DNA of 64,000 nucleotides from NCBI RefSeq assembly GCF_900016645.1, contig NZ_CDGJ01000019.1; one strand, given 5' to 3'. The DNA is from Acididesulfobacillus acetoxydans. GTDB taxonomy: Bacteria; Bacillota; Desulfitobacteriia; Desulfitobacteriales; Desulfitobacteriaceae. Positions 54,006 to 62,929 of the stretch are shown here, piece after piece. The first letter of the stretch is position 1. Each line of letters starts with the position of its first letter. The notes under the pieces are model-generated. The model saw only the letters and a list, made by a program, of their open reading frames with translations. It was not told where the DNA came from and made no database searches. Position numbers and translations under genes: made by a program.

Positions 54006-54357
54006 TGGTGGAGGCGAGGGGACTTGCACCCCTGTATCGAAGAGCGACCACAAAAGCGTCTACGCGTGTAGCCTTTGTATTTAAAGTTTCGCCCCTTATG
54101 ACTCCCAAAGGCGGGATTCGGTCGAGGCTAGCTCGATAATCTTAGCTAATACCTCCGAGCATTGGCATTAGAGCAGTCCTGCTATTTGACACCCTGACCC
54201 CTCACCGCAGGCCGTGAGGCAGGATGTTAGCGGCAATTAAGCAGCTAAAGCGTAATTATCGTTGGCAATTAAAAAGGTCCACCGTTTAACGAGACCAGGT
54301 GGAATCTCGACGCGCGACTTTTGTCACCGCTTCCCCGAGCGAGTCTAAAACGCCCCC
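54006..54357 (-). ncRNA. ssrA: Transfer-messenger RNA
   Basis: On the minus strand the 5' end GGGGGCG (54357-54351) pairs with CGCCTCC before the encoded ACCA at 54009-54006. The T-arm reads CAGGGGTGCAAGTCCCC, with an unusual GTGCAAG loop in place of GTTCRAN. The tag frame (54266-54237) encodes ANDNYALAA and a TAA stop. Pseudoknot regions such as CCTGCCTCACGG/CCTGCGGTGAGG are visible. It rescues stalled ribosomes with SmpB, whose gene lies 1.9 kb upstream on the same strand. A -10 box TATACT is present about 20 bases upstream. Confidence 0.97.
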
Positions 54358-54565
54358 GTATTTTTTTGACACACTCAGTATAACACATTTTTTAAAAAAT
54401 GCTAGTGGAACTCTTTGTCGGCTTTACCAAAAAGAACATCGTCTTACAGTCACGCCATTCGCGACATATCACACGCGGCTCCTGAGCAAGAGGGAGAGTC
54501 AGTCGCATATTACAAAACAGATGAAACTCATGGGAAAAGATGCGCTCTTTCACAGAAGTACTACC

Positions 54566-54594
54566 TTGACAGACATAGTAGTTTGATGTATTCT
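54566..54594 (+). promoter_or_regulatory. Promoter of the PadR/pentapeptide unit
   Basis: TTGACA (54566-54571), 17-bp spacer, TATTCT (54589-54594), then GGAGGTGAG within 15 bases. Confidence 0.75.
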
Positions 54595-54641
54595 GCAGTC
54601 ACGGAGGTGAGTTTGCGACGGAAAACAAGATAACATCTGAT

Positions 54642-54944
54642 TTGCTGAGAGGTCATACCGACACTATGATACTAAAGCTTTTGCTCGAAAGAGACCGTTA
54701 CGGCTATGAGATTGTAAAACTCATTAATCAAAACTCCGGCGGTGAATATGAACTCAAAGAAGCGACCATGTATTCAAGCGTAAAACGTCTTGAGCACGAG
54801 GGCGATATCGAGTGGTATTGGGGCGATGAGTCGCAGGGCGGTCGGCGTAAGTACTTTAGGATTACCGAGCAAGGTAAAGTTGTTTATGCCCGCAACAAAG
54901 GCAATTGGGAGTACGCCAAGCGCGTGCTTGATAACTTGTTATGA
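54642..54944 (+). CDS. PadR-family regulator with uncertain start
   Basis: About 100 residues. DTMILKLLLERDRYGYEIVK, EATMYSSVKRLEHEGDIEWY and GGRRKYFRITEQGK are the PadR winged helix. A good ribosome site GGAGGTGAG lies at 54603-54611 and the frame is open from there (ATENKITSDLLRGHTDT, as in relatives), but no ATG, GTG or TTG stands at the right place (TTT at 54612). Either a start was lost or TTG 54642 is used. It overlaps or touches the next gene, so both are cotranscribed. Confidence 0.8.
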   Translation: MLRGHTDTMILKLLLERDRYGYEIVKLINQNSGGEYELKEATMYSSVKRLEHEGDIEWYWGDESQGGRRKYFRITEQGKVVYARNKGNWEYAKRVLDNLL

Positions 54945-54958
54945 GGAGATGTGAGGTC

Positions 54959-55825
54959 ATGAATGAGAAATTGGCAAATTACTTGAACGGCGTCTTTGCG
55001 CCCTACGAAGGGGTAAAGAGCATCGCCGAATTGAGGACAGACCTGCTCTGCGATCTGCAGGAACGCTTCCGTGAACTCAAAGCCGAGGGCAAGGATGATG
55101 AAACGGCTTTCACGATAACCATTGAAAGCATCGGTGACATCGAGCAAACGGTAAAAGAGGTCGCCAACCTCTCCAACCCGCCGGAGCAAGAGGTACTGAC
55201 AAACTTCAGCGCCAGCAATCTGGCAGAGAGTGACTTGGCCGGCGTTGTCGCACACAAAGTGCGTTTTAAGGCAAGTGCCTTGCGTGGCTCCGACTTTGCG
55301 AGCGCAGACTTGACCGGCAGCTCATTTTATGCCAGTGATGTACGTGAAGCTAACTTTGACGCCGCCAACCTCACCGGCTGCAGCCTAGCCGCTTGTGACC
55401 TGAGGGACGCGAGTTTTCGTCAATCCACCCTTGTACACACGAACATTAACGCGTCGGACCTAGGCGGAGCAAAATTCATGGGTGTAAACCTAATCGACGT
55501 TAAGCTCACCATGGTCGACCTGACAAAGACGATCTTTGAAAACTGCAGCTTTAACGGGGTGAACTTCAAATATGCCGACCTGCGGGGGCTGGCCCTTGAC
55601 GGGCAGACCTTCATCGGTGTTAAGTTTGACAAGGCGGCGCTGAATGACATTTCTTTTAAAGACGCGACACTTAAAAATGTATCTTTCCTTTCACCCTATA
55701 CCTGGTCCAAGAAATATTACCGGGCGATTAAAACTATCTGCTTTGACGGCGCCCAGATAGACAAGCTGACCTATGCCGCGCTCAAAGGCCTGAAGGCCGA
55801 TTTGGCGACGGTTACTGTTATATAG
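54959..55825 (+). CDS. HAAS-like domain fused to pentapeptide repeats
   Basis: 288 residues. Residues 1-75 (LANYLNGVFAPYEGVKSIAE, ERFRELKAEGKDDETAFTIT) resemble the helical HAAS/permease-prefix domain that partners PadR proteins. From about 85 to 260 the protein consists of pentapeptide repeats (A[D/N]LxxS/F pattern: ASNLAESDLAGV, ALRGSDFASADLTGSSF, ANFDAANLTGCSL), a right-handed beta-helix. No membrane span. The pairing with PadR suggests it senses or sequesters the regulator; function is inferred. Confidence 0.85.
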   Translation: MNEKLANYLNGVFAPYEGVKSIAELRTDLLCDLQERFRELKAEGKDDETAFTITIESIGDIEQTVKEVANLSNPPEQEVLTNFSASNLAESDLAGVVAHKVRFKASALRGSDFASADLTGSSFYASDVREANFDAANLTGCSLAACDLRDASFRQSTLVHTNINASDLGGAKFMGVNLIDVKLTMVDLTKTIFENCSFNGVNFKYADLRGLALDGQTFIGVKFDKAALNDISFKDATLKNVSFLSPYTWSKKYYRAIKTICFDGAQIDKLTYAALKGLKADLATVTVI

Positions 55826-55870
55826 GGGTAAGGGGTACAGCCCAGCCATCGTCACAGTAACCATCATGCC

Positions 55871-56080
55871 CATTCGACCGTACTGTGGGGGCATGTCCTG
55901 ACCTCGTTAGTATCGAACGCCGTTTCGGTCGTCGTCATCATCCTTGGGGCTTTGTTAATGGGCTTTCGCTCGCCGGCGGGATTCCGGTCCCGGCTTGCGG
56001 TGCGGACTACAACGGAAATTGCGCACGGACTTTCAACGAAAAAAGGGGATGCCACCCTCACAGTACCGAAGAGCACTTGA
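55871..56080 (+). pseudogene. ABC-2 type permease remnant (DrrB-like)
   Basis: The frame HSTVLWGHVLTSLVSNAVSV, then VVIILGALLMGFRSPAGF, is a short piece of an ABC-2 drug-efflux permease. The sequence after it no longer fits and ends at 56080. It is the kind of target usually linked to PadR regulators. Confidence 0.5.
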
Positions 56081-56129
56081 ACAAAAATAGAGAGCACATA
56101 TTTTACAAGCACATACGAGCATATGACAA

Positions 56130-56166
56130 AGGCTTCCGGGGCTACATAAGACCGCGGAAGCTTTTT
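56130..56166 (+). terminator. Terminator after the PadR unit
   Basis: GGCTTCCG and CGGAAGC form a stem followed by TTTTT. It is convergent with the smpB stop. Confidence 0.75.
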
Positions 56167-56216
56167 CCGGATTGAGCAATATCTTTACGGTTGAAACTCC
56201 CACCTACCGGAGGGGC

Positions 56217-56684
56217 TCATGAATAGTGGTTTTTGCCGCGTAGATTCCGCTCAATCTCTCTCTTGGCATCACGCTCGGCCATGTCCTGGCGCTTGTCATA
56301 GTTTTTCTTCCCCCGGCCGACGCCGAGTTCAACCTTGGCCATTCCTCTCTTCAGATAGACTTTCAGAGGAATGAGCGTCAAGCCCTGGAGCTGCAGGCGG
56401 CCGAAGAGTTTGGTAATTTCCGAACGGTTGAGCAGGAGCTTGCGCTTGCGCAAGGGATCGTGATTGAAGCGGTTGCCTTGTTCATACGGACTGACATGCA
56501 TTTGATAAAGCCATACTTCCCCGTTATCGATCCGCGCGTAGCTGTCTCGCAAATTCACCCGCCCGTTGCGAACGGACTTAATCTCGGTTCCGGTTAGGAT
56601 GATCCCCGCCTCCAAACGCTCTTCGACAAAGTAGTCGTGAAACGCTTTGCGGTTTTCGGCGACAATTTTTATCCCGTCAGCCAT
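56217..56684 (-). CDS. smpB: SsrA-binding protein
   Basis: 155 residues from ATG 56684, with AGAGGTAAGGG upstream; a longer open frame has no site and overlaps the HD gene. AENRKAFHDYFVEERLEAGI, LTGTEIKSVRNGRVNLRDSY, and the C-terminal tail GKKNYDKRQDMAERDAKREI that reaches the decoding centre. It delivers tmRNA to stalled ribosomes. RNase R, often adjacent, is not present here. Confidence 0.97.
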   Translation of the reverse strand: MADGIKIVAENRKAFHDYFVEERLEAGIILTGTEIKSVRNGRVNLRDSYARIDNGEVWLYQMHVSPYEQGNRFNHDPLRKRKLLLNRSEITKLFGRLQLQGLTLIPLKVYLKRGMAKVELGVGRGKKNYDKRQDMAERDAKREIERNLRGKNHYS

Positions 56685-56835
56685 GTCCCTTACCTCTATT
56701 CCTTGGTTCAGATCACTTTTACGTTCGCTCGGGGGCTCACCCGGTCGGGAGAAATAGGGAACTTTCTTTAATAAGCCTTGTTCAGAGCCCCCGGCATCCC
56801 CGACGATTTGACCCTGGCTGGAAACGCGGAACCTC

Positions 56836-57390
56836 TTATAATCCCAGTTCCTCCGCAATTCCTTGCATCGCTTCCAAACCCAAACCCAAGAACTCTTCCA
56901 GGGTCAAACCCAATTCGTCACAGGCCAGAATCTGCTCTCTCTTGGCGCCGCGGGCAAAAGACTTTTCGTCAAAGCGCTTGCGCAAGAATGGCACGTCAAT
57001 AGCAGCGAGCTTCTTCTCCGGGCGGATAAGCGCCCCAGCCACGATGAGTCCGGTGAGGGGGTCGGTGGCATAGAGTGCTTTTTCCAGGAGAGATTCGCGG
57101 GCTACGCCCAACCGTTCGTTGTGCGCCTTGACCGCCCGTGTCATCTCTTCCGGAAAACCGAGTTCGGCCAAAACTTCGGCACCTTTCAACCCATGCACTT
57201 CCGGTTGATCTTTCGTCTCTTCATAATCAATGTCATGGAGCAGACCCGCCAAACCCCACACCTCCGGGTCTTCGCCAAAATGTCCGGCCAGACGCAGCAT
57301 GACCGCCTCAGTCGAAAGCATATGCTTAAGTAAATTCCGGTTCTGTACATATTTTTGCAGTTCTGAGTATGATTCATTCCTACTTAACAT
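56836..57390 (-). CDS. HDIG-type HD-domain protein
   Basis: 184 residues. The HD motif is LAGLLHDIDYEETKDQPEVH (H...HD), with an upstream LLKHMLSTEAVML and downstream AVKAHNE supplying the other metal ligands. Small stand-alone HDIG proteins are phosphohydrolases of unknown substrate. It sits between the esterase and smpB genes on the same strand. Confidence 0.88.
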   Translation of the reverse strand: MLSRNESYSELQKYVQNRNLLKHMLSTEAVMLRLAGHFGEDPEVWGLAGLLHDIDYEETKDQPEVHGLKGAEVLAELGFPEEMTRAVKAHNERLGVARESLLEKALYATDPLTGLIVAGALIRPEKKLAAIDVPFLRKRFDEKSFARGAKREQILACDELGLTLEEFLGLGLEAMQGIAEELGL

Positions 57391-57542
57391 CGTCCTCTAA
57401 ACCTCTTTCCTTAACGGACAAATTTCTCTTCTCTCCGCCCGGAAAGCCCACGGCTCCTGCGCAGCCGGCGCCCGGGAGCCTACCCCGCCGGCCCTACGCT
57501 TGCGCCCGGTGCTTCTCCGCCCCGATCCGGGTGCCGGGTGAC

Positions 57543-58292
57543 TCAGCCCGCCCCCAGCATGGTCTGCAGAAAACGGGCCGTTTCCAAGGCAACCGCTTCC
57601 CGTTCGGGCCCGAGCGTCAATATATGGCCGGAATTTTCCCAAAAAATCCGCTCGGTTCGGGCTCCGGACAGTCCGCGCCAGAGAATGTCGGCACTTCGCG
57701 GTGAGACAGTTTTGTCCCGTCTGCTTTGCATGACCAGAACGGGGCAACGAACCAGTCCCAACTTCCTGCGCACCCCGGGCACAGCCTTGTTCAAGGAATC
57801 CAGCGGCCGCAGCGGGATCTTCCCGTAGGCAAAACGCTCGGCGGCCAGCCTGCCGGATACCTCAGCCTTTGCCACATAATGGACGAAGGGCTTGGCTAAG
57901 CCAGCCAAACGCGCGCGCCAATCCTGCAAAACCATGGGTGTATTCATGGATATAACCGCATCAACCAAACCCTTCTCCGCCAAGTAGACGGATAAAAGCC
58001 CGCCCATCGATAACCCTATGGCCGCTACCCGGCTGCAATGCCGCCGCAGGCCCCTCACCCCCGCTTCGGCATCCCGAGCCCAGTCTTTCCAGCCGGTACG
58101 AACCATATCCTCCGGAGTCGTCCCGTGCCCGGATAGCATTATGCCATTAACCGTCCAGCCGTAAGCAGCCAACTTCTCCCCCAAAAAGCGCATCTCCGAA
58201 GGAGAACCGGTGAACCCGTGCAGCAAAAGACAACCTAAATCGTCATTTCCTTCGTGATAAAAGGCCTCCAGCAAACGCGGCTCCGGCTTCAT
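57543..58292 (-). CDS. Alpha/beta hydrolase, carboxylesterase Est type
   Basis: About 249 residues from ATG 58292; a TTG at 58325 is the alternative. CLLLHGFTGSPSEMRFLGEK (oxyanion hole), SGHGTTPEDM, the nucleophile elbow AIGLSMGGLLSVYLAEK, and NSGHILTLGPERE with the catalytic histidine. It hydrolyses short acyl esters or lipids in the cytoplasm. It follows secG, the order found in many Firmicutes (secG-est-rnr-smpB), here without rnr. Confidence 0.9.
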   Translation of the reverse strand: MKPEPRLLEAFYHEGNDDLGCLLLHGFTGSPSEMRFLGEKLAAYGWTVNGIMLSGHGTTPEDMVRTGWKDWARDAEAGVRGLRRHCSRVAAIGLSMGGLLSVYLAEKGLVDAVISMNTPMVLQDWRARLAGLAKPFVHYVAKAEVSGRLAAERFAYGKIPLRPLDSLNKAVPGVRRKLGLVRCPVLVMQSRRDKTVSPRSADILWRGLSGARTERIFWENSGHILTLGPEREAVALETARFLQTMLGAG

Positions 58293-58555
58293 ACTCCTAG
58301 GGGCCCGAATACTTCCCGATTTCAATCAGGGAGGAAGGACCCCTTCCCCTCTCTTTCGCTTACCCAATATCTAGATCGGAACTCCGGACATGAGTCCACT
58401 CGGAGTCTTTCCTGTCACAATCAATTGCCACGCTCAAGCCTTTGGCAGTCTGAGAGTGCGAAAGCAATTGTAGTTGGTGATAAATTTTTTCCCTAGTCTA
58501 TCGTATCCAGATCCCTGCGCCTAATCGTATCCGGACCCTTACGTTTTAAGCTGCA
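58293..58555. other. Gene-free gap with a long imperfect hairpin
   Basis: CAATTGC at 58429 region and GCAATTG near 58463 flank a long imperfect stem (TCAATTGCCACGCTCAAGCC with GAGAGTGCGAAAGCAATTG). No gene or known RNA recognised. Confidence 0.4.
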
Positions 58556-58592
58556 GAGAAGGGCACCCTTCTGCCAGGTGCCCTCATTTCTC
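58556..58592 (-). terminator. Terminator downstream of secG
   Basis: AGGGCACC and GGTGCCCT form a stem with a 9-base loop; the minus strand continues CTTCTCTG after the stem. Confidence 0.55.
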
Positions 58593-58657
58593 CAAGCCGT
58601 TCCGTTAACAATCTCTGCCCCACCCGCGCCTTGACGAAGGCTAGCGGGGCGCCAACA

Positions 58658-58897
58658 CTATTTCAGAAAAGACACCGCCAGCGAACTCAAAAAGAACACA
58701 ACCGCGAACCCGATGCTCAACTTCCCGAATAATTCATCCATGCCTTTCTTCTTGCCGAAAAATGCCTCCCCGGCACCGGAAATAGCACCCGAGAGTCCGG
58801 CGCTGCGTCCGGATTGCAGCAGAATCGTGGCAATCAAACCAATGGAGCTCAGGAGAAGGATGACGATTAAAATACCTTTTACCAAGTTAAATCTCAC
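58658..58897 (-). CDS. secG: Protein-export membrane protein SecG
   Basis: 79 residues with two membrane helices (GILIVILLLSSIGLIATILL and FAVVFFLSSLAVSFL). The conserved cytoplasmic loop is LQSGRSAGLSGAISGAGEAF then FGKKKG. It assists SecYE during protein export. GAGGTGAG precedes the ATG. It follows eno in the glycolytic block. Confidence 0.95.
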   Translation of the reverse strand: MRFNLVKGILIVILLLSSIGLIATILLQSGRSAGLSGAISGAGEAFFGKKKGMDELFGKLSIGFAVVFFLSSLAVSFLK

Positions 58898-58975
58898 CTC
58901 CTCAACATAAGCCCTTTGTTCCCAGTGTACAACACGGCTATTTTAGCACAGGCCGGGCCAAAACTCAAGAGAGGC

Positions 58976-59009
58976 TGCTTTAGCGCGCTTTAGCGCGCTT
59001 TAGCGCGCC
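58976..59009. repeat. 11-bp repeat, 3 copies, spanning the enolase stop
   Basis: TAGCGCGCTTT is repeated three times in tandem. The last copy overlaps the eno stop codon at 59000-59002. Confidence 0.9.
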
Positions 59010-60277
59010 AGGACCGCCCGACCGCGATAAACGGCGCTCTCCCCGAGTTCCTCTTCGATCCGGAGTAATTCATTGTACTTCGCCACCCGTTCCGTCCGGG
59101 CGGGAGCACCGGTTTTGATTTGCCCGGCATTGGTGGCCACCGCGACATGGGCCAAGGTCACGTCTTCGGTTTCCCCGGAGCGGTGTGAGACCACGGCGGT
59201 GTACCCGGCCCGTTTGGCCATCTCGATGCAGTCAAGGGTCTCCGTTAAAGTTCCGATCTGGTTGAGCTTAATCAAAATGGAGTTGGCACACTTCTCTTTG
59301 ATCCCTCGGGCCAGGCGTTTCGGATTCGTGACAAACAGATCGTCTCCGACCAACTGAATTTTGTCTCCCAGCCGTTCCGTCAGAAGGCGCCAGCCCTCCC
59401 AGTCTTCTTCGGCCAAGCCGTCCTCGATCGAAACGATGGGATAATCCTGAACCAACTTCTCATAATAAGCGACCATCTCGGCCGAAGTCTTTTTGACTCC
59501 TTCTCCGGCTAGGTTGTAGATACCGTCCCGGTAAAGTTCCGTGGCGGCGGTATCAATGGCCAAAGCGATTTGCTTGCCGGGCTCATAGCCCGCCCTCTCG
59601 ATCGCGTCGACAATCGCCATCAGGGCGTCGGCATTGGAGTTGAGGTTCGGGGCAAAGCCGCCTTCGTCACCGATCCCTGTCGCTAAGCTCTTTTCTTTCA
59701 GCACCGCTTTTAAGGCATGATACACTTCCGCGCCCATGCGCAAAGCTTCGGCAAAATTAGCGGCCCCCACCGGCATCACCATGAATTCCTGGATGTCGAC
59801 ATTGTTGTCGGCATGCTTGCCCCCATTTAGGATGTTCATCATAGGAACGGGCAACTCCTTGGCATTGACTCCGCCCAAATGCTGATAAAGGGGCAGACCG
59901 ACGGATTCGGCCGCCGCCTTGGCTGCGGCCAGAGACACGCCCAAGATGGCGTTGGCCCCCAATTTGCCTTTGTTTTCCGTCCCGTCCAACTCCAGCAAAG
60001 CCTGATCCAAAGCCGGCTGATCGAAAGCATTCATTCCTTCGACTTCAGCGCCGATGATATTGTTAACATTTTCTACAGCCGTCAGGACCCCTTTGCCCAA
60101 GTAGCGCGACTTGTCGCCGTCACGCAATTCCACCGCCTCGAAAGCACCCGTCGAAGCACCCGAGGGAACAGCGGCCCTGCCCAGGGAACCGTCCTCCAGA
60201 GTCACATCAACCTCAATGGTTGGGTTGCCGCGGGAATCCAAGATCTCCCTGGCGTAAACATCACTAATTTCACTCAT
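59000..60277 (-). CDS. eno: Enolase
   Basis: 425 residues. SGASTGAFEAVELRDGD is the mobile loop. IGDEGGFAPNLNSNADALM, SIEDGLAEEDWEGWR, LVGDDLFVTNPKRL, LIKLNQIGTLTETL and VVSHRSGETEDVTLAHVAVA carry the metal and catalytic residues (Lys in L-I-K-L-N-Q). It converts 2-phosphoglycerate to phosphoenolpyruvate. Fourth gene of pgk-tpiA-gpmI-eno. Confidence 0.98.
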   Translation of the reverse strand: MSEISDVYAREILDSRGNPTIEVDVTLEDGSLGRAAVPSGASTGAFEAVELRDGDKSRYLGKGVLTAVENVNNIIGAEVEGMNAFDQPALDQALLELDGTENKGKLGANAILGVSLAAAKAAAESVGLPLYQHLGGVNAKELPVPMMNILNGGKHADNNVDIQEFMVMPVGAANFAEALRMGAEVYHALKAVLKEKSLATGIGDEGGFAPNLNSNADALMAIVDAIERAGYEPGKQIALAIDTAATELYRDGIYNLAGEGVKKTSAEMVAYYEKLVQDYPIVSIEDGLAEEDWEGWRLLTERLGDKIQLVGDDLFVTNPKRLARGIKEKCANSILIKLNQIGTLTETLDCIEMAKRAGYTAVVSHRSGETEDVTLAHVAVATNAGQIKTGAPARTERVAKYNELLRIEEELGESAVYRGRAVLAR

Positions 60278-60464
60278 CAGTAAATCCCCTTTCTATTTCC
60301 TTTTTTCCTTCCGTTTCGCGCAACCCCCAAGACCGTCGGAGCCTGCCCGGTGCCATTTCGGACAAATTCCGCACCACAGGTCTTGAGCGTGCAACTCTCG
60401 TTCGGAACCGACAAGAGTCCCCGAAGCGGGAAAACGACTGACCAAGACCCTTGTCCCCAAACGG

Positions 60465-62042
60465 CTAAGCGAGCAGCGATTTGCCCGTCATCTCGGGGGG
60501 CTGGGAAATACGGAGCAGTTCCAGAATCGTGGGGGCGATATCGCACAGGGCCCCTCCTTCGCGCAGGGACCGGCCGCGATAGCGTTCATCCACTAAAATA
60601 AACGGCACCGGGTTGGTCGTATGCGCGGTCAACGGCAATCCTGTTTCCAGGTCAATCTTAGCTTCCGCATTCCCATGATCTGCCGTAATCAAGAGAGTTC
60701 CTCCCTGCCGGCGGACAACTTGCTCAATATCCCCGATACAACGGTCCACGGCTTCCAGCGCCTGAATCGTGGCGTCAAAGACGCCCGTGTGTCCGACCAT
60801 ATCCGGGTTGGCGAAATTCAAAATGATGACGTCGTACAAATTTTCCTCCAAGCGCCGGAGGAGTTCCCGCGTCACCTCGGGAGCGCTCATTTCCGGCTGC
60901 AGGTTATAGGTGGGCACTTTCGGGGACGGGATCAAGCAGCGTTCCTCTCCCGGCATTGGCTGCTCAACACCGCCGTTAAAAAAGAAAGTGACATGGGCGT
61001 ACTTTTCCGTTTCCGCGATGCGCAACTGTTTAATCCCTTCCCGTGACAAGACCTCACCCAAAGTTTTCTCCAGGTTCTGGGGCGGAAACGCCACCGGCGC
61101 CTGAATCGTCACATCATATTCCGTCAGACAGACGAAATGCACCCGGGGGTGTGCGCCCCGGTCGAAGCCGGTGAAAGTTTCGTCAACAAACGCCCGGGTA
61201 AGCTCACGGGCCCGGTCCGCCCGGAAATTGAAAAAGATAACACTGTCGCCCTCTTTAATTTTCCCGACAGGGTCTCCCTGGGCATCCAGGATAACCGTGG
61301 GCTCGACAAATTCATCCGTTACCCGCTTGTCGTAAGACTTGTCCACCGCGGCCAGAGCCCCGGCGGCCGTTTCGCCCATGCCTGAAGCGAGAGCCCGGTA
61401 ACCTTTCTCCACCCTCTCCCAGCGGTGGTCACGATCCATAGCATAGTAGCGGCCGCTGACACTGGCAATCCTGCCGACACCCAGTTGACGAAGTTTATTC
61501 TCCAACCGCCCCAAGTAATCTTTGGCGCTCTGAGGCAAGACATCCCGCCCGTCCAGGAAAGCGTGGATGTAGATCTCGCTCAGCCCCAACTCCTTGGCCA
61601 TGTCCAAGAGAGCAAACAAATGTTCAATATGGGAATGCACGCCCCCGTCGGAAACCAGACCCATGAGGTGCAGGGCTTTCCCGGAGGTTTTGGCCCCTTG
61701 CATGGCTTCCCGGAGCACCGGATTTTTACTCAGCCCGCCCTCGGCGATGGCTTTAAAAATACGCGTCAGTTCCTGATAAACGACCCGTCCGGCCCCAATG
61801 TTCAAGTGGCCTACTTCCGAATTTCCCATCTGCCCGGCCGGCAAACCGACAGCCGTCCCCGAGGCGGCGAGAAGGGTTCGCGGGTAGTTCTCCTCCAGCC
61901 TGCGGAAATTGGCTATCTTGGCTTGGGCTATGGCGTTACCCCGGTTTTCGGCACTGTAGCCCCAGCCATCCAGAATCATGAGAAGAAGGGGCTTTGCCCT
62001 CCGGGAAGCGGTCGCAGCGGCGGAAGAATCTTCGTTCGTCAT
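60465..62042 (-). CDS. gpmI: 2,3-bisphosphoglycerate-independent phosphoglycerate mutase
   Basis: 525 residues. KPLLLMILDGWGY supplies the first metal Asp. GQMGNSEVGHLNIGAGRVVY has the serine that forms the phosphoenzyme. FFNFRADRARELT and LLITADHGNAEAKID complete the two-manganese site. It interconverts 3- and 2-phosphoglycerate and is pH-sensitive during sporulation in bacilli. Placed between tpiA and eno. Confidence 0.97.
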   Translation of the reverse strand: MTNEDSSAAATASRRAKPLLLMILDGWGYSAENRGNAIAQAKIANFRRLEENYPRTLLAASGTAVGLPAGQMGNSEVGHLNIGAGRVVYQELTRIFKAIAEGGLSKNPVLREAMQGAKTSGKALHLMGLVSDGGVHSHIEHLFALLDMAKELGLSEIYIHAFLDGRDVLPQSAKDYLGRLENKLRQLGVGRIASVSGRYYAMDRDHRWERVEKGYRALASGMGETAAGALAAVDKSYDKRVTDEFVEPTVILDAQGDPVGKIKEGDSVIFFNFRADRARELTRAFVDETFTGFDRGAHPRVHFVCLTEYDVTIQAPVAFPPQNLEKTLGEVLSREGIKQLRIAETEKYAHVTFFFNGGVEQPMPGEERCLIPSPKVPTYNLQPEMSAPEVTRELLRRLEENLYDVIILNFANPDMVGHTGVFDATIQALEAVDRCIGDIEQVVRRQGGTLLITADHGNAEAKIDLETGLPLTAHTTNPVPFILVDERYRGRSLREGGALCDIAPTILELLRISQPPEMTGKSLLA

Positions 62043-62163
62043 TAAGCAATCACCTCCGGATTTCCGTTCTGCCTCAATTTGTGTATCTGAGTATCTTGTC
62101 TAAGTCCTTCAGCCTAAGCTGTCTAAGCGAAGCTTGTCTTTCTCAAGTGCCTGTCTTGCTCTG

Positions 62164-62919
62164 TCAGGCGTTTTCTACCAAGGTCGCAAAACCCGCGGGG
62201 TCGAGACTGGCCCCGCCGACCAAGGCCCCGTCTATGTCCGGCTTCCGCATCAGCTCCGCGATGTTTTCCGGTTTGACACTTCCGCCGTACAGGATGGACA
62301 TGCCGGAGGCTGCCGAGCCGCTCATTTGAGCCACGGTCCAACGAATGTCCGCACACATCTCCTGGGCGTCTTGGCTCGAGGCCGTTTTCCCGGTCCCGAT
62401 AGCCCAGATGGGCTCATAGGCTATCACGATCCGCCGCAGTTCTTCTTCGCCCAAACCCGCCAGATCCTGCTCCACCTGACCGCGCACGACGTCGGAAGCC
62501 CTGCCTTCCTCACGCTGGCGCAGGTTTTCCCCCACACAGAGGATCGGGGTGAGCTCCGCCTCGAGAGCGGCTTTCACTTTGCGCGCAATCTCTTCGTCCG
62601 TCTCGTGCATGAGCTCCCGGCGTTCGGAATGCCCCAAAATCACGTACGTGCAGGCGAGTTCTTTGAGCATGCGCGCCGAAATCTCTCCCGTATAAGCACC
62701 CTCCGCGGCCCAGGACATGTTTTGGGCCCCCAAATGAACCACGCTCTCTTCCAGCTCGTCCTTAAGCGCGGCCAGAGCGGTAAAAGGGGCGCACACCACG
62801 ATCTCCGGGCTGCCAACCGCTCCCACCCGTTCCAACAACTCTACCGCGTAATAGCTGGCTTCCGCGACGGTTTTATGCATCTTCCAATTCCCAGCGATGA
62901 TTTGCCGTCTCTCCGGCAT
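62164..62919 (-). CDS. tpiA: Triosephosphate isomerase
   Basis: 251 residues. IIAGNWKMHKTVAEA has the Lys, VILGHSERRELMHETDEEI the catalytic His, VIAYEPIWAIGTGKTASSQ the catalytic Glu and phosphate loop, and LYGGSVKPENIAEL the second phosphate loop. Complete and typical. Confidence 0.98.
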   Translation of the reverse strand: MPERRQIIAGNWKMHKTVAEASYYAVELLERVGAVGSPEIVVCAPFTALAALKDELEESVVHLGAQNMSWAAEGAYTGEISARMLKELACTYVILGHSERRELMHETDEEIARKVKAALEAELTPILCVGENLRQREEGRASDVVRGQVEQDLAGLGEEELRRIVIAYEPIWAIGTGKTASSQDAQEMCADIRWTVAQMSGSAASGMSILYGGSVKPENIAELMRKPDIDGALVGGASLDPAGFATLVENA

Positions 62920-62929
62920 AGTCCGTCAC

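Noticed and set aside
54008..54084. Protein tail GGGEGTCTPVSKSDH continuing the recombinase
   Set aside because: This is the 3' end of ssrA read on the wrong strand.
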